Position numbers and translations under genes: made by a program. Below, piece after piece: positions 25,327 through 37,701 of a DNA stretch of 64,000 nt. Each line of letters opens with the position of its first letter. The first letter of the stretch is position 1. The notes beneath the pieces are model-generated. The model had not been told where the DNA came from and searched no databases. It saw only the letters and a list, made by a program, of their open reading frames with translations. Source of the DNA: Vitellaria paradoxa (taxonomy: Eukaryota; Streptophyta; Magnoliopsida; Ericales; Sapotaceae); NCBI GenBank assembly GCA_019916065.1, contig CM034236.1, positions 15,639,167-15,703,166 on the forward strand, read 5' to 3'.

Positions 25327-26464
25327 CTTTTCTCAACAGCTTTGAAAACCCTTCTATCAAAAGTCCCCAAAGTCAAACCCTAGTTTCTTCGCTCCAAAGC
25401 TTTGCAGCTTAATCTAGCTTCAATGTAGCTTCTTAAAAGTGCTCTCAGCTACCCTCAGTTACAGATTGAAAAAGGTTTTTTTAATAGGATGGAACTATTC
25501 ATGGCTCAAGAGTTTATATTCGAATGAAACAGAAGTTTTAATGGGTTCAGCCACTAGTATTTATAGGAGGGGATTAAGAAGGTGTATTCAAATACCAAGC
25601 CCATATCTGAATTGGGTCTATCAGCAAATGGTACCTTTGGTGTCTAGAGACCAAACTTTGTAACAGTCTTTTAGAAATGCTCAAACCATGTTTTATCACC
25701 AATTTTGACTCTATATTTACATCAAATGACATCTAATCCAAATAAAATAAAATAAAAAATAAAAAAAGTTAGAATTTGCAAAAAAATTTATATTTTTTTC
25801 ATCATTTTCACTATTTGCAAGCTCATAATGAGAGAAGAACAATCTCATTCAAATTCAAGCAATTCAGAACCGAACTCAAACAATTCTGAGCACAATATAT
25901 CAACTCACTTTAGTCAATTTCAGTCAAGACATAAACTCATAATTATCAAGCAATCTCAAATTGTGCTACCCCTAACTAAAATCATGCATTGTCCTCAATT
26001 TATCAAATTAGAAGCTTATAGAGAATGTTGAGGAAGCAACCATACCTGGAGACTATCAATGAATGCTTAACTTGTCAAAATTAACTAAAAGCTCATTATC
26101 CAATTGCTGTGATCAATTTCCCCTCAACTTGTTCAAAGATACAAATCTTAATAATGACAAGTATAAATGAAAGAGGTTAAAAATTGATTTCAATTATCCT
26201 TATATCTCTTGAATCTTACCAATTAAGTTAGCCACCAAAAGAAAAACATTGTATTTGCAATTTGAGATGATGAAACCAAATTTGAACAAAATTGCTTCAT
26301 AGACCAGATTTCTCATTTTCCTCAATTGAGCACTGCTTGCTTGAATGCTAAAAACCAAAAGATAGCATAGAAGAAAAAAAATCAAAATTAAAAGAAATTA
26401 AGAAAAACTACACTACTATGATGCATTGAGAAAAATTCCTTTATCAATCAGCTACCTTCTGAGG

Positions 26465-26625
26465 GATCCTCAAGATCCCAACTCTCAATCTCAGCTATAA
26501 AATTCTCATGATATTCCTCGAACCTTTGCCTATTCACCCTAAATATATTCCCTGAAGTAGGATTCTTAATGTCAACAACCCCAAATTCAGTGATGTTCTT
26601 AACCACATAAGGACCAATCTATCAA
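26465..26625 (-). pseudogene. Integrase C-terminal remnant of element C (GPY/F block)
   Basis: The minus strand reads IGPYVVKNITEFGVVDI, then NIFRVNRQRFEEY. This is the GPY/F module that ends gypsy integrases. It lies directly after gag sequence, with no polymerase genes between them, which shows an internal deletion with a junction near 26625. Confidence 0.75.
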
Positions 26626-27257
26626 GATTTGTTGTTGAAGAATCACTGTCCTATTTGCAGGAAAATACTTCTTTAGAAACTTAATTAGCATATCTTTCTA
26701 AGTTCCTATTGATCTAGGCTCAGGAGAATTCAACCACATTTTACTTTGTCTTTTAATGAAAATGGAAAAAACTTGAGATGAATCATATCTTCATTAGCAT
26801 TTCTATCCATGCAAGTTCCATAAACATCTTTAAATTCTTTCACATGCATATAAGGATTTTCTGAGTCTATGCCACAAAAAGTGGACAGAAGCTGAATTGT
26901 ACCAGGTTTGAAATTAAAATTTTGATGTCCATTTGGAAGTATAATGCAAGATGGTGTGGTTTGCCTAGCTGGATGAAGGTATTCACGAAGAGACCTGAGA
27001 ATATTTTGATCAATTTGATCAATTTTCTCCTTAAACACTTTCTTCTGACAAAGCAAATGGTGGTGGTACATCCATATGTGCAATAGAAAATTAGATGATG
27101 TACTTAATGATGTAGATTCAATTAATTCAGTAAGCAAAGATGGAGTATGAAATTCAGAATTAATTCTAACAAGCTTACCAAACCTTAAAAGTATGCACAA
27201 AGCTTCAAATTTAACAAAACTCCAACCAAACCTCCTAGCTTTACAATTATCCACCAA
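26626..27257 (-). pseudogene. gag remnant of element C
   Basis: The open frame 27257-26730 contains SLREYLHPARQTTPSCIIL, FKPGTIQLLSTF, ENPYMHVKEFKDV and LKFFPFSLKDKVK, the N-terminal Gag signature of Athila/Tat elements. It continues after a change of frame (FLKKYFPANRT) and then breaks off into integrase-end sequence. About 175 codons remain open. Confidence 0.82.
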
Positions 27258-27488
27258 TTCACACAGAAATCAACCTTATTCTCCTCTAATAGATGGCAAC
27301 AAACAAATTCAGAATTTCAGAGATCAGATGCAGCACTTCTATCACTAATTAATAACTAATTCTAAGACAAATATAAACAAACATGGAACAAAACTACCCA
27401 ATGATTTGAGCAGCCCTATCATTGAAAATGGTGGTGAGCCTTACTACCAATCACTCCACAGATTCAAGACATCATTGCTTCTTGAAGA

Positions 27489-27508
27489 TCCCCAGCAACA
27501 GTGTCAAA
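27489..27508 (-). other. Primer-binding site of element C (degenerate)
   Basis: The minus strand reads TTTTGACACTGTTGCTGGGG, a mutated form of the aspartate-tRNA primer site (TGGCGCCGTTGCCGGGG) typical of Athila/Tat elements. It lies eight bases inside the 5' LTR. Confidence 0.75.
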
Positions 27509-27516
27509 ATCATGCC

Positions 27517-29070
27517 TGTGTTGCTCAATTACCTCACTTTTAATTGTAAATTTAGATTTAAGTGTGCTGTGTAAAGCAAATTAGGACAAACTTCCCCATG
27601 TGCAAGATGTGGTTGATGTAAAATAAACTAGTGAGAACTAGGTCGATTTCCACAGGGATTGAAAGACCAAAGTAGTGATTGATTCTAATGTATTAAAGTG
27701 GCAAGAACATAACTCACATGAATTTAAAACAGAAACAAAAATCTGGTTTGAAAATGTTGATGGTTTTTTAAATGGTTTTGGAAGTAAGAGTTAAATTTAA
27801 CTAAAATCTGATGTTAAAAAGTTAGGCAAGACAAGTTCAATGTCAATCCAAATCAATCTCAAAATGCAAAGAGTTTGTAAGTTACAAATTTGATTTGTTC
27901 TGATTTTGAAAAAATTAATTTCAATTGAAACAAGCTATAGATCAAACACTTGATGTACATAACATATCTTAAGAACAATAGGAGTTTTGGGTCTAGCAAC
28001 CCACATATAAGATTGTAATGAAGGTTCTAAATTAAGCAACACCTATGAACTTGTCGATAAGATATATAAAGCAGTGCCAATTGAGTCTTGAGTTAATGAT
28101 TTCTAAAGTATTTACATACAAATTAAATTGGTAATCAAAGGACTCAAAATAAAACCATGAAGCTCAGCATCTTGAGAATCATTGGAAAAGACATTGTCCT
28201 TTGCTTGGCCCAAGAAGAACTCAGACGTTTATATTTAGCAAATTAAAAACAAAAATAGAAATCTGAAATGTTGAAATCGAAATCTGGAATTGAAATTACT
28301 TGAAAATTGAAATCTGATTACAGTACCTTAAATTGAAATTGAATTTGAAACTAAAATCCTAAGCTAAAGCAGAATCGGAGAACCAGAGTTCTCTCTTTAC
28401 AGAATTTCTCTCTCTTTACCTTTACAAAATTGATTGAGAAGCCATTCTCCTTCTAAAACTACTGGCTAATGGAATTCGATGGTCTGTGGGTCATGTGATA
28501 TCAGCTATATCTCTCCCTACTCATTCTTCCTAATATTTACTTGTTCTGTTATACAATTCACCATACAATTGTAGATTTGCCATTCTTTGATTTTAGGATT
28601 TTTGTCACATGGAGAAGTTGAGGTCACTTGGAAGCCGTTGTTGAGATATAACCCATTATATGAATGCTTTAGAATTATATTTGAATATGCACTGCCCTCC
28701 AGAATTTGATTCACTCACCAACAATATTTGAATATGCCATCTTCATATTCGAATACAATTTCCTACTTCTAGAACTTCTAAACTAAAGATTTTAACGTTC
28801 TTGTGTTGAATTCAAATGAAAGTTTTTCATCTTCTCAAATGGCATTGATAAATTGATGTATTGCACTTTGATGTATTTAGTATTTTTCATATCTTTTCCT
28901 TTGCATCCTCAATGTGGTTCAAATTGCTTTCTATTGTGTATAAAATTAATACATGCTTCAAATTTGAGAAGTAGGGATGAATTATGCACAAAACACAGAT
29001 TTTATATCATTTATATGTTATGTAAAGATGTAATTAAATAGATAAACATGTAACAATTGAAATCCAATCA
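27517..29070 (-). repeat. 5' LTR of element C
   Basis: 1554 bp, the same ends and length as 20524-22077. The region near 27640 (ATTTCCACAGGGATT on the plus strand) corresponds to the AATCCCTGTGGA block common near the end of Athila/Tat LTRs. Confidence 0.88.
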
Positions 29071-29260
29071 ATTACAAGTACCTCGATTCTCAGAATCATG
29101 TGTTTTACTTGGTTTGGATGATTGACACAAACTTGAAACATTCTAAGTTTCAAGTTAAAATTGTAAATTATATTTGTGGACTATAGACATTCCGAGTCTC
29201 AGTATCTCATGCAACTCATTCATACTTTTGAGAACCAAGTCTTTTAATCCATACCTACAT
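29071..29260. repeat. Continuation of the ~180-bp tandem repeat after element C
   Basis: The sequence resumes with ACCTCGATTCTCAGAATCATG and TTTCAAGTTAAAATTGTAAATTATATTTG, the same blocks as in 19660-20523. This shows that element C sits inside the array. Confidence 0.65.
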
Positions 29261-29959
29261 CCAATTTGACATCTTATGTTTAAACTGGTGTGTTTTGCCA
29301 CACTTAGTTTAGGGTAGTTTTAGTTAGGTCTTGACATCTTATGCAATACTTAGGTCTCAGGGTTTAACCTAGTGTCCTATGTCACACCTAATTTGGGGTG
29401 GGAGTTAACTTCTTATTGTACATCTGAGTAAGGTTTTCAAACTAAACTATTTTGCCATCCAAAGTTAAAGAATTTTACACTAACTTAGGTACACATTAGA
29501 ACCATTATCAATTTTGATTCTAAAATTTTGGATTCAGTGCTAAACTGAATAGCATATGGGCCCAACCCAACCTAATCTTTATTAGTTCAAGCATGTTGTA
29601 TATTGATAATTTTGTATAGATAAATAAACAAAAATCAATTTGGTTTGTGTATTAAAATAGGTTAACCTAGAATTAAATAGATAAAATTAGAATTGATATT
29701 TTTGAGATTCAAAATTAAACTGAGCTAAAGGCTTGGATTAATATAACTTTCTAGTTATACAAATATTTTGTCCACTCCTAACATTAATCTATTAGAGTGA
29801 AGAATTATTTCATGTTAGTCAAATATATAAATTTTATTTACTAGACTATTGAATGTTTTTTTATAGCACACTATGAAATTCTAGACGTATACTATTGTTA
29901 TGCCAAAATCACAGCAGCCTCCTAAAAAACGCATTATAGTTTGTGAAATATTATCTTGT
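29261..29959. other. Non-coding, nothing recognised
   Basis: AT-rich sequence without an open frame of note, RNA gene or clear repeat. There are two loosely similar blocks (TTGACATCTTATG at about 29268 and 29330). Confidence 0.5.
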
Positions 29960-31435
29960 TGTCACGACTCACAGATGTTGGTCACCCACATACATTCATA
30001 ACAATTCTCTTATTTTATTACCAAAATGAAAATATATTTACTATGCTCACAACAAATAAATAACACATAATCAAGACATTCTCAATATATCAAACCTTGA
30101 ATATTTTTTTTTTTTTGGGCTTTGCTATTAAAGACAAAATAAATTATCCAAATGCTAGCCCAAAAAAAAAAAAAAAATGTAAGAATACTATTAATGAAAT
30201 TGCGAAATCATATTCTGGTGTTTCATCTCAACCTAAACGCATTATTATTTTGCGATTTCTACTTAGGATACTTATCTAAATGTAAATCTATATCTAATTT
30301 ATAATTAAAAAACCTAATTAATTTAATTGCAATAAATTCAAATGTATAACTTTTGAAAGTTTGAGATATGTCATATCATATAAAAATATTAATTAACTAA
30401 ATCTAATGGAATAGGTAGTGTTTCAGAATTGTTAGAAAGAGTTATGGAAATATTCACATTAATAACCCTAATCTTTTGCTTATTAAGGCTCATTCCATTA
30501 CATTGTGGTTTCTTATAAGGATAGATTTTGATTGATCTTTATTTTAACTTCAAGATGATTATGGAGCTTTACTAAAGTCCGATTGTGAAACATAGTAGCT
30601 TACTATATGTCTGCTTATTTATGTGCCATATGTTGATTTTATCTTTTCCACGTATTTGATGGATCTCTATTAGGTTTGTTGGACCAATCGAGATGCCAAT
30701 TTAGTACCCATTCGCAAATTCTTAAATTCCATTCTAAATTCTTAGACAAATTATACCAGACAATTTTCTGAAAATATTCCATCAATTAAATTGATCTTGT
30801 CTCTCCCCTAACCTCATAGTCCGGGATAGACGGCATAAGAATGTATTACAAGCAAATAAAATCCAATCCAAGATCAATTTACAATGAATTTTAATCATTG
30901 ATGTATTTGGATCATTCCTCATTCCCTATAAAATAATAATTGAATACATTACCATCAATTAAATAATAATATAATCTACTTTAATATCATCTCCAACGAC
31001 AGCATCCAAGGTCTGCACGATCATAACTTATACTATAATCATGTTATATCTCTCAAAATAATGATATTATAAGGATAAGAAGTAGACCCACACTCTGGGT
31101 CACAAATTTTATAATATAAATAATTCAACTCTCAATTTAGGAGAATAAACACATTTATTATTATCTATAGTTAAGACCGGACATAGGCTACTCTAGTCTA
31201 AGCTACCTATTTATCCCACTTTGGGAATAAGGTCACCGTAGTTCCTAATTTATATCTTTTATTTCATGATCAAACTCATGATCAATAGAATAATTCATAA
31301 ACCTCATCAATAAATGTACCAGCCATATTATCTCAATATCCCAATATTTCAACACATAATAATAATTCATACAATAGGAAATGATGGAACATAATGCTGA
31401 TTGTATTATGAAAAGTACAATCATAAAGCTTAAAT

Positions 31436-33145
31436 TGTGGGTTGTTAGGTAAATTTATATTTTAAAAAAAATAAGAAAATGAGTTTTAATGCATTAATAA
31501 GAATTTCTTATGAATTGCAGGTGTTTGGGACGAAAATAATAAAAGTTGGACCAGAATAGAGAAAATCAAGAAAGTGATTCGAACACTTGTTGGAACCATA
31601 GTTCGTTCAAACCCTTATTCTAACCACATAAGGCATGACAGAGGAAACAATAGCAAATTTGGCTAAGTGTGGAGAAAGTGGTTTGAACCCTTGTTCGAAC
31701 CACATGTTGTTCAAACCATGGTTAGAACAACAGAAGCTGGTGCAGACCAAGAAGTGAAAAAATTGACTAAGGAAAAGTTGTTCAAACCCTCGTTCGAACC
31801 ATATATGGTTTGAACCTTTGTTTGATCAACAGAAGCCATGCAAGGTCTAACTGCAGCAAAAATGACTAAGTCCTAAAAATTGGTTCGAACCTTTGTTCGA
31901 ACCAACCATCAGCTTGTTCGAACCTTTGTTTGAACCAACCTGTGATACGAAAATTCTGCAATTCAGCTTTTGGAAAAGGGGCAAATATGTACTTTCTTAT
32001 TTTGTATTCTATATATACGAGTGAGGTTGTCTAGAAGGGAGAGAATTACGTAGATTTTAGATTTTCAAATTTCCTTTTGTAGAGAGAGAAAATAGATCAA
32101 GCTTCATTTCCTTTGAATTTTTGTATCAGAATTCTAAGCTTATGAATAGAATTGTTTCATTTTCATGTATTTCCACTTTCATTTTGTGCGAGTGGCTCTC
32201 TTACTTGGATCCAAATCAAGGATAGTAGATGATGTATGTGGATGTTCAAGGTATTTTGCTTTTCAATATTTAAATCTTCTTGAAATTCTTTATGAATGAT
32301 GGTTGAAATGTTTGAATCAATTGAAATTGTTAGTTGTTAACTCTAGATCTAGCCTTGTTTGTATAGCTTATATAGGTTATATGTGAGTTGCTAATTAGAA
32401 TACTCATGCACTTTTTTGAGAAATTGTATGTGGATTGCTAATATAGAACTTATATGTACTCTTTACAGGTTATGCATTCTAAGTGTTTGATTTAGGTTTT
32501 CAATTACATGAACTAAGTGTTGTTACCAAATCTTTCAATCATTGTTCTTAATTGTGCTTTAATTTTCAATTTCAATTGGATTTATTGAATGATGATTAGT
32601 TTGTTTGGATTCTTTGAAACCACTAGTTGATGTTACTAGATTAACTCTTGATTGTATATTCTATGTTCATTATATGTGAGTCACTTGGTGGAATTTTCAT
32701 GCCCGATGTTAAGGATTTTGTATGTGGATTGCCACCTAGAATTCTCATGTAATCTATATGGATTGCCACCTAGAACAACAACTAATTGAACTTGATGTTT
32801 AACCAAATTAATTAATCATTGTTCTCCTTGAAAATCCATAGAAATCACTACTTGAATTGGTTTCATCCAAGTCATTTTTATAGTTGTTTTAGTTTAATCA
32901 AATTTTCTTTGATAATTTCAAATTAGATTTAATGCCACTTCCTAGGTGTTTGACAAAATGCCTAGGTAGGGTTCATTTTCAAACTCAAATCAATTTTCTT
33001 GAATTTTTCTTGTGTGACACCTACTAATCAAGAGAAGAAGAATTGTGAGTTTACTATGCATCTCCCTGTGGGTACGATCGGTACTTCACCGTTTAAATTT
33101 AAATACCTACATCGGACCACCTTGCACTTGGGGTGTAAATCCACA
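31436..33145 (+). mobile_element. Solo LTR nested in the 29960-34929 LTR
   Basis: 1710 bp with ends TGTGGGTTG...AAATCCACA (TG...CA, 5-bp inverted ends TGTGG/CCACA). Near the right end it has CCCTGTGGGTACGATCGG and GCACTTGGGGTG, blocks resembling the R-U5 end of Athila/Tat-type LTRs in plants. Flanks TAAAT and TGATG do not match, so the target duplication is lost or the ends are slightly off. The left part carries repeated TTCGAACC motifs. Confidence 0.6.
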
Positions 33146-33289
33146 TGATGGAATGTAATGCCAATGCATATTCTCTAATCTCCATTTACCCCAACTTTAT
33201 CTTGGGAAGGGTGACACTTAGCAAAGCACACGGGGCCACTAACTGCACCGTTTATGCATACGGTGAACAGATATCTTAATATATATATA

Positions 33290-33670
33290 CCAAGTGGGGA
33301 ACTGTGTTACACCCCTACCGGTGTAAGACTCAGGAGAACCATGTTACGCTTCCTAGCCCTTCTACTAGGGAACTGTACTATACCCCTAGTTAGGTATCTA
33401 CTTTCCTTAAGCAGGGTACAATCATAGGCGGGGAACCGTTTTACACCCTCCACCGATGTAAGACTCAAGGGAACCATCTTATATCCCTGATCTTTCTGCT
33501 AGGGAACCGTATTACACCCTTAGTCAAGCATCTACTTAGCTTAAGTTAGAAATCAATATAAATAGAGATTGGGGAATCGAGTTATACCCCCAAGCAGCTA
33601 AGACTCAGGGGAACTGAGTTACACCACCTAACCCTTCTGCTAGGAAACCGTATTACACCCCTAGTTAGGC
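33290..33670. repeat. Nine short repeats of GGGAACCGTATTACACCC type
   Basis: Variants of GGGAACYGTNTTACACCCC recur at about 33297, 33332, 33367, 33429, 33470, 33503, 33571, 33609 and 33643, with GTAAGACTCAGG and TTAGGCATCTG linkers between them. They lie inside the long LTR. The B LTR has an analogous set of repeats (GTAGAAACAGGACCCAACC) at the equivalent place. Confidence 0.7.
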
Positions 33671-34929
33671 ATCTGTTTAACTTAAACAGGAATTAACATA
33701 AATAACATCTCAAGATTAACGTCCTAGTTCCTTAAACTCTAGTCATATATATTGATTAGGGATCATCCAGTATTTTTAAAATCTCATTTTAAACATTTCT
33801 CAAAATCAAAGATTCCGTCCATATATATAACCCAATGCGTTGGCACGTCAATAAAATCAATATAGTACTATTGGCCAATCGGTAATCACAATATAAAATC
33901 GGATGATGTACCCCAACCAAGTGCACATGATATACTTAATCGTGTAAATGAATATTATCTCAATATAAACATGTATTCTCATTAGGCTTGATGATTAAGG
34001 ATTCATTTAATATTTAAAATCTAACTATAAATGGGTTTGGGCACAAAAAAGGAGTTTTGAACTCGAAATTCAACCATTTTGGGACATTTTGTCCAGTGTC
34101 ATTCAGACACTAGGTTTGCCATCCAGACGCTAGGTTTGCCATCCAGGCACCAACAACAAATGCCAGTATCCAACCTTACTGTCAAGCACCGTTCGGACGC
34201 CAGCACCCAGAACCTAGTTTCTGAGTTCATTTTCAACGAATCCCTAACTCCAAAACAACCCCAAATCATTTATCCAAGCCACAAACTTAGTAATTAATTG
34301 TATATAAACATTCAAACACCTCAATAACATGTTTCTACAACATTTGTTTCAAGAATAACTCAAATATATGCAAAATCTCAACATATAGATGCATCTACAT
34401 ATACTTTCATATATACACATATATATACACAGATTCTCCAAATCTTAACAATAATCAACGAATAATATATTAAAATCTTCCTAACAATGTCTAGAACTCA
34501 AATATAAGTTTTAAATACCTCGAGTCTGAAGAAAAAAATGAAGGAAAGAGCAGAGAATCTTGAAGTTTCAAAACTTCTTTCTTCCATTTCTCTCATCTCG
34601 GGCGGAATCACTACGATCCGACACTGCCACAATTATCACGACACTGAAAATACCAAGAATCCGCTATCTTCTTTCCCTAGAGCACACTTTCCCCCTCTAC
34701 TGTCTCACTCCTCTCTCTTATTTTTCTCTCTTTCTTCTTCTTTCTTCCCCTGAAAAGAAAAGAAAAGAAAAGAACAATGGCTAGGCCTTTGGCCTAGTTA
34801 TCCAACCTAATACCACTTTAGGCCAACTCGACTCAGGAAAAATAAAATAAAATGATCCAATCTCAGTCTAAATATCTTATTAGCCCAAAATAATATATAA
34901 ATGGGCAAAAATAAATATCAGGTATTACA

Positions 34930-36760
34930 GATCTTATACTCTCAAAGTTCATAATATTCCACCAATATTATTACTTTATTCATATTTAATATTTTAAATT
35001 TCTTCCAAGCTCAAATACCTAAACTATTAATAAATAAAATAAAAGAATAAATATAAGAAAATATAATTTAATAAGAGATAAGTATAAAAAAATATAATTT
35101 AACAAATTAAAAAAATATGAGTAGACAAATAAGAACGTGTGTTTCAATAAATTTTAAATATTTCTTTTTTATTATTTTTATTTGTTAGTATATAATTTTA
35201 TATTACAAAGATTATTGTTTTAGATAAAAAGTTTAACAAAAATAAAAATAATAATAAAAAAATCTAGTAAAAGCAAGAAATGAAACTCAAAAAGTTATTA
35301 TGAATTAAAAAAAAAAAAACTATTTCAAAAAAGAACATTTTTATGTTTAAAAAAAACTATTTCATCACACCTATTACTTAGGGCTCAAGGCAATTTAAAA
35401 CCTAAAACGGTATCTATATATATATAGATAAAGAGAGAGAGAGAGATTCAACACACATATCACCTAGGGGCTCGAGCCAATTTAAAACCTATAACGGTGT
35501 CTGTAAATGGGATTCTAGGGAATTGCAGTACGAAAGTAGGTTGCAGAGCTAAAGTGCATGAATGAATTGTTTTGATTGAATTGTATTTCATTAAGATATG
35601 ACTTTTTATATTATGTATTGATTGTATTCCAATTAGATTTCTTTTAATTTTTTCTTTTATTTTGAATTAATTTTAAGTAAGTAAAATTAGGTCCATTAGA
35701 TGATTATAAGAAAATCAAAATTTTTCATCCATATATTTCAGCCCATGCAGTGTATTTTTATACTGCAGCCCCCTTAACCCCCTAAACGATGCACTCTTTA
35801 ATGAAGAAAGAGAAGGGGTTGATTTAAAATAAGTGGCTAAGAATAAATAGGCTTTTATTAAAGTTTTTTTTCCTTAATTTTGGTGTGATCTTTGAGTTGA
35901 AATTTTTTTTATCATTAATTTTTTTATTTGGATTCTTAATGTTTGGATTGGACTATGGATCTAAATGATTGAATTTAATTTTTTTTTTGGGCTTATAGTA
36001 TTATAAGATTTTCTACGGGGTTTAAAATATTCATAACTTTAAATTTTTTTAAAAAACATTTAAAATATCTAAAATTTTGAATCCATCTTTCAAAATAGGG
36101 CATAAAGCTCCTTTTTTTTTTTTTTTTTGGGTACTGTTCAGTTGCCCCTACTTTAACTACTCACATTATAACACAACTATGGTCCATGGCATGGTTATCA
36201 TCACCACCATCTCTACTACACTTACCATAATCTCACCCATACCACGGGATGAAAATAAGGCAAATCGATCTTTAATTTATTTGAGTTTAGCTTATGTTAT
36301 TTATATTGAACTCTAACTAAGTTCGAACGTTTATATAAATTCGAGTTTGGCTTAATAAAAAAAATTTAGGCTCGAGATTAGCTCGTAAATACATTGATTA
36401 AAACAAAATGATGTCATTTTAATCTCAAATATAACAAATAAAATATTATAAAAATATGATAAAATACTATTAAAAATATAAAAAATTTTATAAAAAATAT
36501 ACATATATTATTTTATCGAGACAGCTCACTAGTTTTTGAGTCGAATTTTTTTCGAATTGAATTCGAATAGTTCACCAATAGCTTGATTTGTTTTTACTTC
36601 TACTCACGTCATTTCTCTCTAACTATGTAAGAAACGACCAGTCTTCCCCTCTTTTGAGTAGTTTATTTCTCATCATTTTAATATTAACTAGTGAAAGCAC
36701 AAGGGATGACGAAGTGAATAGGTAATTGATAGAGCGTGTTCATTGTCTGATTTCAATTTT
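34930..36760. other. Non-coding AT-rich stretch
   Basis: No gene is seen. It contains a short direct duplication (GGCTCAAGGCAATTTAAAACC near 35382 and GGCTCGAGCCAATTTAAAACC near 35467), a (TA)n(GA)n run at 35416-35446, and a poly-T run at 36112-36128. 36280-36590 has several TTCGAGTTTGGCTT-like words of the sort common in plant MITEs, but I could not define ends. Confidence 0.5.
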
Positions 36761-37701
36761 GAATTAATTACACTGACATTTCTTTAACTATATTTGATTT
36801 TTAATTACTTTTTCATCTATTAACCTTAACATTTTGACCCTCTCATTTATTTAAAAGAGTTCCGTTTAAAAACCGTTAAATAAGTTGAATGGAAAAAGGT
36901 CAACAGTTAATTTTTTATATAATACAACTTTACTAAAACCAAAATACCCTCAAATACAAAGAAAAAAAACTAAAATAAATAAATACATACATATACATGT
37001 ACGTATGCATATAAATTTTATTTTTCTTTTACTCTCTTTACCCATTTAAAAATTAATTTTTAATAAATATCATAAAAGAATAATTGAATTTATTAAAATA
37101 AAAATTAAACTTCAATATAAATAATAATTTATTATTAGAATGATTTATTTTATTAATATATTTTTATATTAATCAAAATTAATTACTAGTAAAAATACAT
37201 AATGATTTACTATTAAAATTAAAATTAAAATTATTTATTACTTAAAAAAACTTTATTATATAAATAAATAATAATTTTATATTAATATTATTTATTACTA
37301 CAAATTCAAATTAAAATAAGTTACTATTAAATTAATAATTTGTAATCATTTTTTTTTATCAAATTTTACTAGCTAAAGGATAATTACAAAAATAAATGTA
37401 ATTACAAAAACATCAATATAAATAATTATTCTCTTATAATATTTATTATAAATTAATTTTTAAATGGGTAAACAGAGTAAGAGAAGAATAAAATTTATAT
37501 GTATATGTATATATACATATTTATTTGTTTTTTTTTCTTGTATTTTAGGGTGTTTTGGTTTTAGTAAAATTATATTATATAAAGGGTTGATTGTTGACGG
37601 AGCTCTTTTTAAATAGATAAAGGAGTCAAAAGGTTTGAATTAATAGATGAAAGGAGTAATTAGAAATCTGATATAGTTAAAGTGGTATAAGTGTAATTAC
37701 C
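36761..37701. mobile_element. Foldback, Mutator-like DNA element (~940 bp)
   Basis: The two halves are inverted copies. Left TAATTACACT...TTTAACTATAT...CATCTATTAA...AGAGTTCCGT...ACTAAAACCAAAATACCCT matches the reverse complement of the right half in the same order. The inner part (TTTACCCATTTAAAAATTAATTTTTAA versus its complement near 37441) extends the arms to roughly 400 bp each. TTTCAATTTT at 36751-36760 and TTTCAACTTT at 37702-37711 form a 9-of-10 near-duplication. No coding capacity. Confidence 0.78.

Larger units (their letters stand above)
20524..29070 (-). mobile_element. Element C: Athila-like gypsy element, internally deleted
   Basis: Two LTRs of equal length (20524-22077 and 27517-29070, 1554 bp each, TGTGTTGC...CCAATCA) flank an internal region read on the minus strand. 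Next to the right LTR is a degenerate aspartate-tRNA primer site, typical of Athila/Tat elements. The interior has gag remnants joined directly to the end of integrase, then an env-like/plant-transposon-protein reading frame. Protease, RT, RNase H and integrase core are missing. ATTAC lies directly right of the element and four bases left of it, a probable disturbed target duplication. LTR divergence by eye is large, so it is old. Confidence 0.87.
29960..34929 (-). mobile_element. Probable long solo LTR, Tekay-like, interrupted
   Basis: On the plus strand it starts TGTCACGACTC and ends AGGTATTACA, the same terminal signatures as the B LTRs (TGTCACGCCCC...CATTACA). Without the nested LTR it is about 3.26 kb. 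Its interior order is also similar: short repeats, then a pyrimidine-rich promoter-side stretch near 34680-34750, then an AT-rich end. ATCTT occurs two bases left of the start and one base right of the end, a possible target duplication. No pol genes are present. Boundaries are less certain than for the other elements. Confidence 0.55.

Noticed and set aside
33290..33670. CRISPR-like array of short repeats
   Set aside because: Repeats are degenerate, spacers vary in length and share linkers, and the DNA is plant LTR sequence.
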